Positions 48,453 through 58,013 are shown, counted from the first letter of the stretch. The stretch is 64,000 nucleotides of DNA from Bacillus_BD sp963708895 (GCA_963708895.1 CAVPUE010000007.1:1-64000), one strand, 5' to 3'. Notes: generated by a model from the letters alone, not told the origin. Numbers and translations: made by a program.

Positions 48453-49226
48453 ATGGAACTATTAACGAGTTTTAGAAAAATTAACGAAATGTTACAAAAT
48501 ACAAGAGGAACTACCGTAAACTACATGGAGATGGCCAAATCATTGTCTGATGTAATAGATACAAATGTTTTCATCCTAAGCATAGATGGTAGAATACATG
48601 GTCACGCATTTGCCCAACAAGTCCAAAGTGATAGTATGAAAAAAATCTTAGAGGATGGTCATATCCCTACAGAATATAATAAAGTCTTACCAGAAGTGAG
48701 TGAAACCCTGGCGAACGTTGATATAGACAGTGAATACAGTGCATTTCCTGCTGAAAATAAAGATCTATTTAAAACAGGGTTAACCACGCTTGTACCGATT
48801 ATAGGTGGTGGGGATCGATTAGGAACGTTATTATTATCGCGTTTAGATAAAGCATTTGATGATGATGATTTATTATTAACGGAATATAGTGCAACCGTTA
48901 TTGCGGTTGAAATTATGCGTGAACGCTCAGAAGTGGCAGAAAAAGAAGCAAGAAGTAAGGCAATTGTACAAATGGCGATTAGCTCACTTTCTTATAGTGA
49001 ATTAGAAGCTGTTGAACATATTTTTGAAGAATTAAATGGAAACGAAGGATTACTTGTAGCTTCAAAAATAGCTGACCGAGTAGGAATCACTCGCTCTGTG
49101 ATTGTCAACGCATTAAGAAAATTAGAAAGTGCAAGTGTTATTGAATCTCGTTCACTAGGAATGAAAGGAACCTTCATCAAAATCCTAAACAACAACTTCC
49201 TTGCAGAACTTGAGAAAGTAAAATAA
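48453..49226 (+). CDS. codY: CodY-type GTP/branched-chain amino acid sensor
   Basis: This 257-residue protein has an N-terminal GAF ligand domain and a winged-helix DNA-binding C-terminus that is nearly identical to CodY (VASKIADRVGITRSVIVNAL). The GAF half is more divergent (MELLTSFRKINEMLQNTRG instead of the usual MALLQKTRxINxMLQ). CodY represses starvation genes when isoleucine and GTP are plentiful. It is not next to clpQY as in most Bacillus, so it may be a second copy. Confidence 0.9.
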   Translation: MELLTSFRKINEMLQNTRGTTVNYMEMAKSLSDVIDTNVFILSIDGRIHGHAFAQQVQSDSMKKILEDGHIPTEYNKVLPEVSETLANVDIDSEYSAFPAENKDLFKTGLTTLVPIIGGGDRLGTLLLSRLDKAFDDDDLLLTEYSATVIAVEIMRERSEVAEKEARSKAIVQMAISSLSYSELEAVEHIFEELNGNEGLLVASKIADRVGITRSVIVNALRKLESASVIESRSLGMKGTFIKILNNNFLAELEKVK

Positions 49227-49247
49227 TAATCAAGGATTGGTTCATAT

Positions 49248-49304
49248 GTTAAAAAAGCTCATTCTAACTGGTTTTACTTATCCCGTTAGAATGAGCTTTT
49301 TTTA
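49248..49304. terminator. Terminator after codY
   Basis: AAAAAAGCTCATTCTAAC and GTTAGAATGAGCTTTTTT form a long perfect stem. It can serve both codY and the convergent MMPL gene. Confidence 0.88.
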
Positions 49305-49377
49305 TATGGCTATGTTAACTCTTGTTAATCTAATCACTCGCTTTTATGTGTATGTGGGAATTGGTTTTAACTGAAAA

Positions 49378-51492
49378 TCAAACCGTTTCCGTTTCCTTTG
49401 CTGGTTTATCCTTTTCCAACATGACAATCAATGCTGGTAACAGAATTCCTCTTATTAAGAAAGTATCTAATAGAATCCCCACAGCAACAATAAATCCAAA
49501 GACAAAAAGTAATTCAATCGGTTGTGTCATAAGGACAGAGAAGGTGGCAGCAAGAATGAGTCCCGCAGAAGAAATCACACCACCTGTATTGGCAACCGCA
49601 ATTTCGACAGCCTCTCGAACAGAGTGTTTCTTTCGTTCCTCTTGGTATCGCGAAATTAATATGATGTTATAGTCAATTCCAAGTGCGACTAAGAAAACAA
49701 AGGAGTACAAGGGAACACGGTTACTAATTGTGCTGATATCAAAGAATAGACTACTTAAGAACATTCCTAATCCTAAAGCGGCAAGGAATGAAAGTAAAAT
49801 AGTTCCCATCATGTAAATTGGCATTTTAAATGACTTCGTTAGAGCAATTAATAGAATAAAAATTAATAACGTTTCTAATATCACAATGACGACAAGGTCA
49901 CGGTTATTTACAGAGCGGTCATCGACTTTTGTTGCTGTTTCACCAGCAAAATGAAGTTCACCTTCAAGCTGACTATCGGCCAAAATCGTTGATGAATCCT
50001 CCCGCATTTTTTCAAGAGCATCCATTGTTTCAGCGGCATATGGACTTTCCTCAAAGGTAAGACTTAAATTGATTACCTTTTCATCATCGGTCATTCCGTT
50101 TGCTCGAACATTATAGACGAGGTCCTGTTCTGAAAGTGCAGATATTAGATTTTCTTGGTCTTGGGCTGTTAGAGCATTCTCGCTTTCAAATAAAACGGTC
50201 GTTGGTGCTAAATCACCTTTATGGAAATTTTCCTCGATAATCTCATAACCTTGTCTTGATTCCATATCGTCAGGGAAGGATTTCATTGTATCAAATTCAA
50301 AGGTCATATTAAGCATATTACTTGCACAGATAAGAAGGAAAATCCCGATTACACTTGCAGATAAGCCTGGTTTTCTCGTAACGAAACGGCCAATTTTACT
50401 CCAGATGGAATGCTTCTGAACAGTTTCATCCCCAACAAGAGGAATTTTAGGCCAAAACGATTTTCTGCCGAATAATGTAAATAGGGCAGGGATCAATGTA
50501 ATCGATGCAAGCATAATGATGACCATCGTTGTCCCAAAGGTTGGTGCAAAGTTTCGATATTCTCCAAATTGAGCAAAGAATAACACAAGCATGGCGGCAA
50601 GTACGGTACCACCTGCGAAAAACACCGGTGTACCTGTTTCACGCATCGCCATTTTCATCGCTTCATATTTACTTTCATAATGTTTTAATTCTTCTCGGAA
50701 TCGCGAGAAAACAAATAACGAGTAATCAATAACGGCAGCAAATAAAAGGATGGTCATAATGGATAAAGTTTGATTACTCATAACCAAACCAGCTTTTCCC
50801 ATTAAGCCAAGAGTCTGATTAACCACTTCATAAACAAAAGCTGTTGCTAGTAGTGGAATTAAAGCTAATAATGGCGAACGGTAAATCACAATTAATAAAA
50901 TAAGAACAATTCCGACAGTAGATAGTAACAATACAATATCGGCTCTAGAAAACAGATTTAAAGTATCCACGGCAATTCCAGCGGGTCCAGTAACACTCAA
51001 GCTGAAATCATCAAATTCCTTGGCTAGTTCTTGTATTTGTTCGACCCTGTCTTTTAATTCTTTCGTTTCTAAATTAGAATCAAAGGATACCGGAATCACT
51101 GCCGTTGATTGATCCTCTGAAAAGAACCCCATTGCTGCTTGAGGGGGGAGACTCGATAGCGGAATTGTTTGCTCTAATCCATTGATTTCTTCGGCTTCTA
51201 ACTTTTCAAAAAAGGAGACAAGCCCTTCAAATGTGAGATCATCTTGATGGGCTTGAAACACAAGGATGCCTGGGGTCCCATCCTGTTCTGAAAAGTAATG
51301 ATCGACCTTTTCATTGGCAATAATAGATTGAGCTTCATCAGGTAATGATTGAATGCTCGAAACTTGATAATCCTTAGCGGAAGGGGCAAAAAGGGCTAAT
51401 AATAAAGTTGCCACTAACCAAATAGCAAGAGTCGTCCACATTCCTTTCTTTGTTGTTACACGATCAGTAATAAATTGAATCATGGTCTTCAT
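49378..51492 (-). CDS. MMPL/RND-type membrane exporter
   Basis: This exporter of about 704 residues has 12 predicted helices in two repeats, each with a large outer loop, and the MMPL motifs AAVIDYSLFVFSRF and LGIDYNIILISR. Such pumps export lipids or drugs; B. subtilis YdgH and YdfJ are similar. I choose the ATG reading MKTMIQFITD since GGAGGAAAA lies just upstream. A TetR gene precedes it in the same direction, with palindromic operators in between. Confidence 0.88.
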   Translation of the reverse strand: MKTMIQFITDRVTTKKGMWTTLAIWLVATLLLALFAPSAKDYQVSSIQSLPDEAQSIIANEKVDHYFSEQDGTPGILVFQAHQDDLTFEGLVSFFEKLEAEEINGLEQTIPLSSLPPQAAMGFFSEDQSTAVIPVSFDSNLETKELKDRVEQIQELAKEFDDFSLSVTGPAGIAVDTLNLFSRADIVLLLSTVGIVLILLIVIYRSPLLALIPLLATAFVYEVVNQTLGLMGKAGLVMSNQTLSIMTILLFAAVIDYSLFVFSRFREELKHYESKYEAMKMAMRETGTPVFFAGGTVLAAMLVLFFAQFGEYRNFAPTFGTTMVIIMLASITLIPALFTLFGRKSFWPKIPLVGDETVQKHSIWSKIGRFVTRKPGLSASVIGIFLLICASNMLNMTFEFDTMKSFPDDMESRQGYEIIEENFHKGDLAPTTVLFESENALTAQDQENLISALSEQDLVYNVRANGMTDDEKVINLSLTFEESPYAAETMDALEKMREDSSTILADSQLEGELHFAGETATKVDDRSVNNRDLVVIVILETLLIFILLIALTKSFKMPIYMMGTILLSFLAALGLGMFLSSLFFDISTISNRVPLYSFVFLVALGIDYNIILISRYQEERKKHSVREAVEIAVANTGGVISSAGLILAATFSVLMTQPIELLFVFGFIVAVGILLDTFLIRGILLPALIVMLEKDKPAKETETV

Positions 51493-51553
51493 AAAGTTTT
51501 CCTCCACATCCTTTTGTCGGATCTGTTTATTTTATTTAGGTAAAACCATTAAG

Positions 51554-51633
51554 GTGACAGTAGTGTCACTTTGAATATAAAAAATGACACTACTGCCACC
51601 TTATATTATCTTTTAAAGTAACACTAGTGTCAA
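51554..51633. promoter_or_regulatory. Three TetR-type operators before the MMPL gene
   Basis: GTGACAGTAGTGTCAC (51554-51569), TGACACTACTGCCACC (51585-51600) and TAACACTAGTGTCAA (51619-51633) are variants of one palindrome. The first two also form a 16-base hairpin. Confidence 0.65.
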
Positions 51634-52209
51634 TTAATTTATTGCCAACAATCCATCACGGAGAACTTCTTTAATGGATGATATCCATTCTTGTTGTGGA
51701 ATACCAAAATGATTAGGTATAGAAACGGTTTGAAAAATAAAACCTAGTATTAATCCATCAGCTAAATGGGGCTTAAGTTTTCCTTCATTTCTTCCTAATT
51801 CAATAAAGTTTTGCAAATGCTGGTACATATCCAAGTGCATGGCCTCTAACTTTTTTTTGTTTGTATGGACCTTTTCATTTATATTGATTGGAATTTGTTG
51901 GCCCATTCCAATTAGTTGGTGTATATCTGTTCTATGCAAAATTAAATTTAGGAGGAAGTCGAACTGAGCATCAAATCCATTGTGGTGTTTGATGTCTTTA
52001 AGACTAATAAGGAATTGATCCATTTCGTCTAGCATAAAGTCAGTAATCAGTTCTTCCTTGTTTTCATAGTATTTATACAATGTCCCTCTCGAAACGTGTA
52101 ATTGTTGCGCAAGCAAACTAAAAGTAAACCCTTCGTAATGATGCTGCAGAAGGAGTTCTTTCGTAAGTTGGAATAATTCCTGTTTCGAAAATTTACGCTC
52201 ACGTGCCAT
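51634..52209 (-). CDS. TetR family regulator of the MMPL exporter
   Basis: This regulator of about 191 residues has the TetR helix-turn-helix FTFSLLAQQLHVSRGTLYKYYENKEEL near residues 25-50. I choose MARERKFSK, behind GAGGTG, rather than the longer start. The three operator-like palindromes between its stop and the MMPL start imply it represses that gene. Confidence 0.87.
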   Translation of the reverse strand: MARERKFSKQELFQLTKELLLQHHYEGFTFSLLAQQLHVSRGTLYKYYENKEELITDFMLDEMDQFLISLKDIKHHNGFDAQFDFLLNLILHRTDIHQLIGMGQQIPININEKVHTNKKKLEAMHLDMYQHLQNFIELGRNEGKLKPHLADGLILGFIFQTVSIPNHFGIPQQEWISSIKEVLRDGLLAIN

Positions 52210-52408
52210 TTTTTTCACCTCATTATTCATTATTATAGCATTGTCATATGGCTGTTTGAAAATCTCTTGGAAAAATCGGGCGTAAATTGGACGGTGAATG
52301 TAATGAATTCCAGTAATTGCGTAAAGTGTAAAAATAATCCGACTAATAATTCATTTCAAATTCTTATGGTATATTAAAAATAGCTTTTTATGGTGAGGTG
52401 TAGGTTTT

Positions 52409-53507
52409 ATGACATTTGAGGTTTTCATTCATAATTATTTAGATGAGACAGGTATTGCGCTAGGAATTTTTCTTTTGTTTTTATTACTAAGAAAGATTTT
52501 TTCCAAATATGTGTTTAATTTGTTATTAAAGTTAAGTAAAAAGGTTAAAACTTCTTTATTAACCTCGATTTTTACAGCTTTTGAAAAACCACTTCAATGG
52601 TTATTTATCATAATCGGCTTTTATGTTACGGTTCGATACTATCCTTTATTTAATCAAAGTAATCCTGTGTTTTGGGATATTTTACGATCAGGTATCGTTA
52701 TTATCTATTAGTTGGGGTTTATATAATTTGACTGCTTCAAGTTCACATATTTTTGATAAACTCAATGATAAGTACAGCTTTGAAATTGATGCTATATTGG
52801 TTCCTTTTTTATCGAGAATATTAAGGGTTATCATTGTAATTATTGCGATCAGTGTGGTTGCACAAGAATTTGGTTTTAATGTCAGTAGCTTTGTTGCTGG
52901 ATTAGGGATCGGTGGTTTAGCGATTTCACTTGCGGCTAAGGATGCAATAGCGAATTTATTTGGAGGATTTGTCATTATCACAGAAAGACCATTTACAATA
53001 GGCGATTGGATTATGACATCTACAGTCGAAGGAACGGTTGAAGAAATAACCTTCCGTAGTACAAGAATTAGAACGTTTAAGGATGCCGTTGTTACGGTAC
53101 CCAATGCAATACTGTCTAATTCAGAAATTACAAACTGGAGTAAAATGTCGAAAAGACAAGTAACGTTTTATATTAAGGTAACTTTTGATACCTCGAAGCA
53201 AACTCTTGATAAAATCGTGAAAAATATTAATGATTTGCTCCTTCATCATCCAGATATCCACGATGATTCGGTACAAGTCAAATTTGATCTATTTGATCAA
53301 AACGGATATGGAATTTCTGTGACTTTCTTTACAAAAACAACGGTTTTAGGAGAATATTTAAGAATTAAGGAAGAAGTTAACTTTCAAATCATGGAACTTC
53401 TTGAAACTGAGGATGTACAGCTTGCTGTACCAAGTATGAAATTGTCATTAGATAAAGATATAGACCAACAATTGAAAAATGAAACATTAATGAATCAAGG
53501 TTCTTAA
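52409..53507 (+). pseudogene. Small-conductance mechanosensitive channel MscS, one frameshift
   Basis: MscS-type channels open under turgor stress. The N-terminal helices run to residue 100 (RSGIVII), where one missing base near 52700 ends the frame. The next frame continues with WGLYNLTASS, the pore-lining helix VAGLGIGGLAISLAAKDAIANLFGG, then the beta domain with FTIGDWI and RTFKDAVVTVPNA. The joined length is about 365 residues. GGTGAGGTG precedes the ATG. Confidence 0.88.
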
Positions 53508-53542
53508 GGAAACTGGCAAAAAAATATGTTCCTAAAAATGAA

Positions 53543-53581
53543 ATGCCTCTTTCGATCATTTGGTCGGAGAGGTTTTTTTGT
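53543..53581 (+). terminator. Terminator after the mscS gene
   Basis: CCTCTTTCGATCA and GGTCGGAGAGG form an imperfect stem followed by T7. Confidence 0.75.
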
Positions 53582-53719
53582 ATAAGAAAAGCCCTTACCT
53601 ATGAAAATATATGGACTGTTTTTTCTGATAAATATGGATATTTTAAAAAATCCATAATCTTGATATAGTCTATTTAGCACATCAAAGTAACACAGTAATT
53701 GAAGGGGGATTTTTTCATT

Positions 53720-54601
53720 ATGAAAACAGGTACAGACAGAGTTAAACGTGGAATGGCAGAAATGCAAAAAGGCGGCGTAATTATGGACGTCGTAAATGCA
53801 GAACAAGCAAAAATTGCGGAGGAAGCTGGCGCAGTTGCTGTTATGGCCTTAGAACGAGTGCCATCTGATATTCGTAAAGCCGGCGGAGTGGCAAGAATGG
53901 CGGATATTTCAATCGTGGAAGAAGTCATGAAGGCTGTTAGTATTCCCGTTATGGCAAAGGCTAGAATTGGTCATATCGTTGAGGCTAGAGTATTAGAAGC
54001 TCTTGGTGTGGACTACATTGATGAATCTGAAGTATTAACACCTGCAGATGAAGAGTTTCATTTAAATAAAAAGGAATTTACAGTTCCGTTTGTATGTGGT
54101 TGTCGTGATTTAGGTGAAGCTGCTCGTCGTATCGGCGAAGGGGCATCTATGTTACGTACGAAGGGTGAGCCTGGGACAGGAAATATTGTGGAAGCCGTTA
54201 GACATATGCGTAAAGTGAATGGGCAAGTTCGCAAAATCGTGCATATGAGCGAAGATGAGCTTATGACGGAAGCAAAGTTATTAGGTGCTCCTTATGAAGT
54301 ACTACTACAAATTAAAGAGTACGGTAAGCTTCCAGTTGTAAACTTTGCTGCAGGCGGTGTTGCAACTCCTGCAGATGCTGCACTAATGATGCAATTAGGG
54401 GCTGACGGTGTATTTGTAGGATCTGGTATTTTTAAATCAGAAAATCCTGCTAAATTCGCCAAAGCGATTGTCGAAGCGACGACACATTATCAAGATTACA
54501 AATTAATTGCTGAACTATCTAAAGGTCTTGGGGAGCCAATGAAGGGAATTGAAATTGCTACTTTAGCTCCCGAAAATCGTATGCAAGACCGCGGCTGGTA
54601 A
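53720..54601 (+). CDS. pdxS: Pyridoxal 5'-phosphate synthase subunit PdxS
   Basis: This 293-residue TIM-barrel enzyme builds PLP from ribose 5-phosphate, glyceraldehyde 3-phosphate and ammonia. The catalytic lysines lie in MAKARIGH and RTKGEPGTG. The start ATG at 53720 has GAAGGGGGA upstream. PdxT normally delivers ammonia from glutamine, but here only the end of pdxT follows, so PdxS would depend on free ammonia or on another PdxT. Confidence 0.96.
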   Translation: MKTGTDRVKRGMAEMQKGGVIMDVVNAEQAKIAEEAGAVAVMALERVPSDIRKAGGVARMADISIVEEVMKAVSIPVMAKARIGHIVEARVLEALGVDYIDESEVLTPADEEFHLNKKEFTVPFVCGCRDLGEAARRIGEGASMLRTKGEPGTGNIVEAVRHMRKVNGQVRKIVHMSEDELMTEAKLLGAPYEVLLQIKEYGKLPVVNFAAGGVATPADAALMMQLGADGVFVGSGIFKSENPAKFAKAIVEATTHYQDYKLIAELSKGLGEPMKGIEIATLAPENRMQDRGW

Positions 54602-54602
54602 G

Positions 54603-54707
54603 GGAGAAGGACAATTCCTTGGATGTTCCTTTCACCCGGAATTAACAGATGATCATCGATTGACAGAGTTATTTGTTAACATGGTAAGAGAATCTGTTGT
54701 GGTTTAA
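54603..54707 (+). pseudogene. pdxT: Remnant of pdxT (C-terminal 31 codons only)
   Basis: Right after the pdxS stop the frame reads QFLGCSFHPELTDDHRLTEL and ends VRESVVV-stop. This is the end of the PdxT glutaminase, including its His and Glu catalytic residues (HPE). About 160 N-terminal codons, with the nucleophile Cys, are missing. The join to pdxS suggests a clean deletion. Confidence 0.88.
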
Positions 54708-54729
54708 CTAAAATATATGACTATAAAAT

Positions 54730-54776
54730 GAGGCCGTCAACGTTTATAAAAGCGTTGACGGCTTCATTTTATATTC
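54730..54776 (+). terminator. Terminator after pdxS-pdxT
   Basis: AAATGAGGCCGTCAACG and CGTTGACGGCTTCATTTT form a long stem and end in T's. Confidence 0.85.
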
Positions 54777-54893
54777 TGTTTGATCGGGATTACTTTTTCC
54801 TAATTGATAAAATAAATAGGAAAGATAAGAGTTAAGTTCAAATCGGTCGTTACAGATAAAATCAGTTAACGTCAATTTATTTTCTTTAGCCAC
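54744..54893 (-). CDS. Small protein, 49 residues, unknown
   Basis: The minus strand has AAGGAGG seven bases before a GTG, followed by MAKENKLTLTDFICNDRFEL and a hydrophobic-aromatic middle (YLSYLFYQLGKSN), ending in the terminator stem. The strong ribosome site supports translation. No family is recognised. Confidence 0.5.
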   Translation of the reverse strand: MAKENKLTLTDFICNDRFELNSYLSYLFYQLGKSNPDQTEYKMKPSTLL

Positions 54894-55272
54894 TAAATTT
54901 CCTCCTTAATTAAATACTTGTGAAAATCCTTTTTCTCAGGAAGTTCGGTTCACCTTCGCCATCAAACTGTATTGGCCATGCATGCCATCCTTCTACTTGT
55001 ATTATATTTGGAAACGTTTACATACTCAATGGTTTTCATACCCATTTTTTCGACAGATTCCATTTTTTAGCAAAAGGGGTAGGGTTGGATCTTTAAAAAA
55101 GTATAAACATTAAAACTAGTAAATAACTTTTTACTAAAGAATAAAATGATAGTTTCTCATTTTGAAAAATTTATTCTATGAAAAAGAGTTCTGATTATAG
55201 TGGGACAAGCATAGTTTATATTAAACTAGCATTTAAAAATATTCATAGATTCAATTAGGAGGGAATTTTTCA
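54894..55272. other. Intergenic stretch with a possible gene remnant
   Basis: On the minus strand around 54915-55010 a short frame reads EGWHAWPIQFDGEGEPNF and stops. It looks like the tail of a lost protein-coding gene, but I cannot identify it. No other feature is seen. Confidence 0.3.
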
Positions 55273-55551
55273 ATGAAGCTATTTAAAAGTCGTTATGATG
55301 GTGCGGAAAGTAGAGCTTTAGTAGGGAACAAGCGTAGTGTTCGTTTAAGTATTTCCATTAATAATGAATATGACCGAAAGCTTACGTTGTTATCGAACTC
55401 ATGCGGGATGAGCAAATCAGAAATGACCGATCAGCTTTTAAGAATTGCTTTAGACTCTCCTAATGTCGTTGACTGGCTACAGGAACAATATAATAAAGTG
55501 GAAGAATATAGGATTCGCCCACTGAAAATCAATAATAAGATTCATTATTAA
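55273..55551 (+). CDS. Small protein with a ribbon-helix-helix-like region
   Basis: This 92-residue protein has the segment RSVRLSISINNEYDRKLTLL with a following helix CGMSKSEMTDQLLRIAL, a pattern typical of ribbon-helix-helix (Arc/CopG) DNA-binding proteins. The ribosome site TAGGAGGGAA is strong. It lies between pdxS and pdxR, and the role is unknown. Confidence 0.7.
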   Translation: MKLFKSRYDGAESRALVGNKRSVRLSISINNEYDRKLTLLSNSCGMSKSEMTDQLLRIALDSPNVVDWLQEQYNKVEEYRIRPLKINNKIHY

Positions 55552-55584
55552 AGTCTCCCAGCCAGATTTGGGAGACTTTTTCTT
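55552..55584. terminator. Terminator after the ribbon-helix-helix gene
   Basis: AAGTCTCCCA and TGGGAGACTT form a stem with loop GCCAGATT, followed by TTTTC. Confidence 0.85.
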
Positions 55585-55598
55585 TTTTGGAAGTACCG

Positions 55599-57029
55599 CT
55601 AATTCAAAACGTTAGCCAGACGATGAATCCCATCAATAATTTGTTCTGTTTCAAGGTGGGCAAATCCAAGTAACAATCCTTTACGTTGACTTTCTAAACA
55701 GTATGGACTAAGTGGGAATACTCCAACACCAGCCTTTAGAGCATCTTGCACAGCTTGGTACTCATTAAAGCTTTCGTTGCTTTCCAATAATACATGGAGA
55801 CCTGAATCAGTTCCTTGTATATGAAAATGGTTTGCGAGTCCAGATGTGTTTAATGTTTGAATAATGACACGGTGCCGTTTATGGTAAATGGACCGCATAC
55901 GTCTCACATGCTTTAATAGGTCACCTGTTTCAAAGAATTGACCAAGGGTGAGCTGTTCCATAATTGGAAGATGACGACAGACAAATTCTTGAACCTTTGC
56001 TAATCTTTCAATCGCTTCTTCAGGTCCGATAACGGCTGCTAAACGAATTCCTGGAGCAAGAATTTTTGTGAAACTTAGCAAATATAAGATGTTTGTCGGC
56101 ATTTGTGAATATAGGCTAGGCATAGGACCGCCACGATAACGGAATTCTCCATCGTAATCATCCTCAATGATCCATGTTTGGTTTTGACGAGCAAACTGAA
56201 TCAATTCCTGCCTTCGATTCGCTGTCATTAACACACCACTAGGGAATTGGTGTGAAGGCGTCGTAAAAATCATTTTCGTTTGCGATGGAATTTTATCAAC
56301 GCAAATTCCTTGTTGATCGACAGGAATCGGTTCAATTTTCATATTGCGATAACGCATAGACGACCAAGCGACCGGAAAACCAGGATCTTCAACAGCCACT
56401 AAATCCCCTTCCTGGAGCAATGCCTGTGCAATGATATCCATCGTTTGTCTAGCACCTAATGTAAGGAGAATTTGACTGGGAGGAACATGGATTCCTCTTT
56501 CAATGGCAAGGTAACGGCTGATTTGTTCGCGTACTGAATAGAGTCCATATGATGAGCTGTAACCCCAATCAAATAAATCGACTTCTTTCATCGCAGTATT
56601 TGAGGCATGCCTCCACGCCTTTTGGAAAGTAGAGTCAATATAAGGCAGATGAAGACGAAAATCAATTTCCGCTTTTTCCTCTTTTTTCAAGTCAGGCCAG
56701 TGATCCACTCGTTTCGTTTCTTCTTCTAGCAAGGGTTTCGCTGGTATAATCGGAGTAGATGATGTCGTTTGCGTGAATTCTTCATCCGCTAAGATATTAC
56801 AGACTCTTGTTCCACCCCTCCTAGAAGTGGTTACATATCCTCGTGATTGCAGTTCTTCATAAGCAATTTGGACACTCGATCTCGAGATTGATAACTCCTG
56901 GGAGAGCTGTCTAGTTGGGACTAATGTATCCCCAGGTGAAAGTTGTCCATTTGTAATATACTCAATCACTTGATCAACAATTTGTAACCACAGAGGACGT
57001 TTATCTTTTTTATTCAGTTCAATATACAT
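55599..57029 (-). CDS. pdxR: MocR-type regulator PdxR
   Basis: This 476-residue regulator fuses a GntR winged helix (residues about 10-75, LSISRSSVQIAYEELQSRGYV) to a type I aminotransferase domain with the PLP lysine in SFTKILAPGIR and the EDDYDGEFR motif. PdxR proteins sense PLP and control pdxST. Its position near pdxS supports this. Confidence 0.88.
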   Translation of the reverse strand: MYIELNKKDKRPLWLQIVDQVIEYITNGQLSPGDTLVPTRQLSQELSISRSSVQIAYEELQSRGYVTTSRRGGTRVCNILADEEFTQTTSSTPIIPAKPLLEEETKRVDHWPDLKKEEKAEIDFRLHLPYIDSTFQKAWRHASNTAMKEVDLFDWGYSSSYGLYSVREQISRYLAIERGIHVPPSQILLTLGARQTMDIIAQALLQEGDLVAVEDPGFPVAWSSMRYRNMKIEPIPVDQQGICVDKIPSQTKMIFTTPSHQFPSGVLMTANRRQELIQFARQNQTWIIEDDYDGEFRYRGGPMPSLYSQMPTNILYLLSFTKILAPGIRLAAVIGPEEAIERLAKVQEFVCRHLPIMEQLTLGQFFETGDLLKHVRRMRSIYHKRHRVIIQTLNTSGLANHFHIQGTDSGLHVLLESNESFNEYQAVQDALKAGVGVFPLSPYCLESQRKGLLLGFAHLETEQIIDGIHRLANVLN

Positions 57030-57060
57030 CTGTTAAACCACCTAAAATAGTAATATGGAA

Positions 57061-57240
57061 TGTTATAATTGCAAAGTTCGTTGTTAAAATCCAAAGGCCG
57101 ATTTTAACGTAGAAATAGCGATTTTGTGCATTCGTATAAAATTTGCAGCTCTTTTCTCAAAAATAAAGTCCTAAGATAATGTGAAATAAGGTCAATCCTT
57201 TTTTATCTCTCCAAAAGCTATAAAGTCTGAGAAAAGAGCC
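57061..57240 (-). mobile_element. MITE-like repeat, copy C (about 180 bp)
   Basis: On the minus strand it begins GGCTCTTTTCTCAGAC, carries TTTGAGAAAAGAGCTGC and ends near CAACGAACTTTGCAATT. Its right end is eroded. Flanking ATATGGAA (57053-57060) and TTATGGAA (57241-57248) match at seven of eight bases. It sits between pdxR and cueP. Confidence 0.78.
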
Positions 57241-57428
57241 TTATGGAATGATATATTTATAGTAATATATGTTTATATTTTAGTCCATAAAAATAAGCAG
57301 AGAAACAAGGATGACATATTATTTTTATCAAAACTGCATAAAATATCGATAAAAAAGTTATATAATCGTTCTATAAAAACATTTCATACAAAATATGGAG
57401 TAGAATTTAAATTGGAGGTTTGCACAAG

Positions 57429-57980
57429 GTGAAAAGAAAACTAGGTGTAGTTATTGGAATCGTAGTACTTGCCCTTGCCGTATATCTATTTGTTTTAAAC
57501 AATGAATCAAATCATCCTCAAGAAACAGAACCTGAAAATGTTAAACAATTGGTACAAGAATACAGTGCAAGTCAGACAAAAAATGAGTCTGCTTCTATTA
57601 CATCAGAGCAACTCATTGTGACTGATAGTAGTGGTAGTGAGACAACCTATCCTTTACCGCAAGATGAATTCTTTGTTTCTATTGCACCATATATTGAAAA
57701 CACACATCCATGCGCAATCCATAGTCTAACAGGGTGCCAAGGAGAATTAACAGAAAAAGAGTTTAACGTATATATAGAGGATAAAGAAGGAAATGTCGTA
57801 GTAAACCAAATGTTGACATCTCAAGCTAATGGATTTATTGATTTATGGCTACCACGAGATAAAACGTATAAAGCAACGATTGAATATGAAGGAAAAGCGG
57901 CCGAGGCAGAGTTCTCCACTTTTGCCGATGATGACACATGTATCACGACGATTCAATTAAACGAAAATAAAAGCGCCTAA
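57429..57980 (+). CDS. cueP: CueP-family copper-binding protein
   Basis: This membrane-anchored protein of about 183 residues has an N-terminal helix (residues 6-24) and a CueP domain with ENTHPCAIHSLTGCQGEL and a final DDTCITTIQL, whose cysteines bind copper. In Salmonella CueP is a periplasmic copper store. The start GTG at 57429 is nine bases after GGAGG. A TTG at 57420 is too close to it. Confidence 0.88.
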   Translation: MKRKLGVVIGIVVLALAVYLFVLNNESNHPQETEPENVKQLVQEYSASQTKNESASITSEQLIVTDSSGSETTYPLPQDEFFVSIAPYIENTHPCAIHSLTGCQGELTEKEFNVYIEDKEGNVVVNQMLTSQANGFIDLWLPRDKTYKATIEYEGKAAEAEFSTFADDDTCITTIQLNENKSA

Positions 57981-58013
57981 TTGGGGCTGTTAACAATCTA
58001 ATAGGAATTCTTA

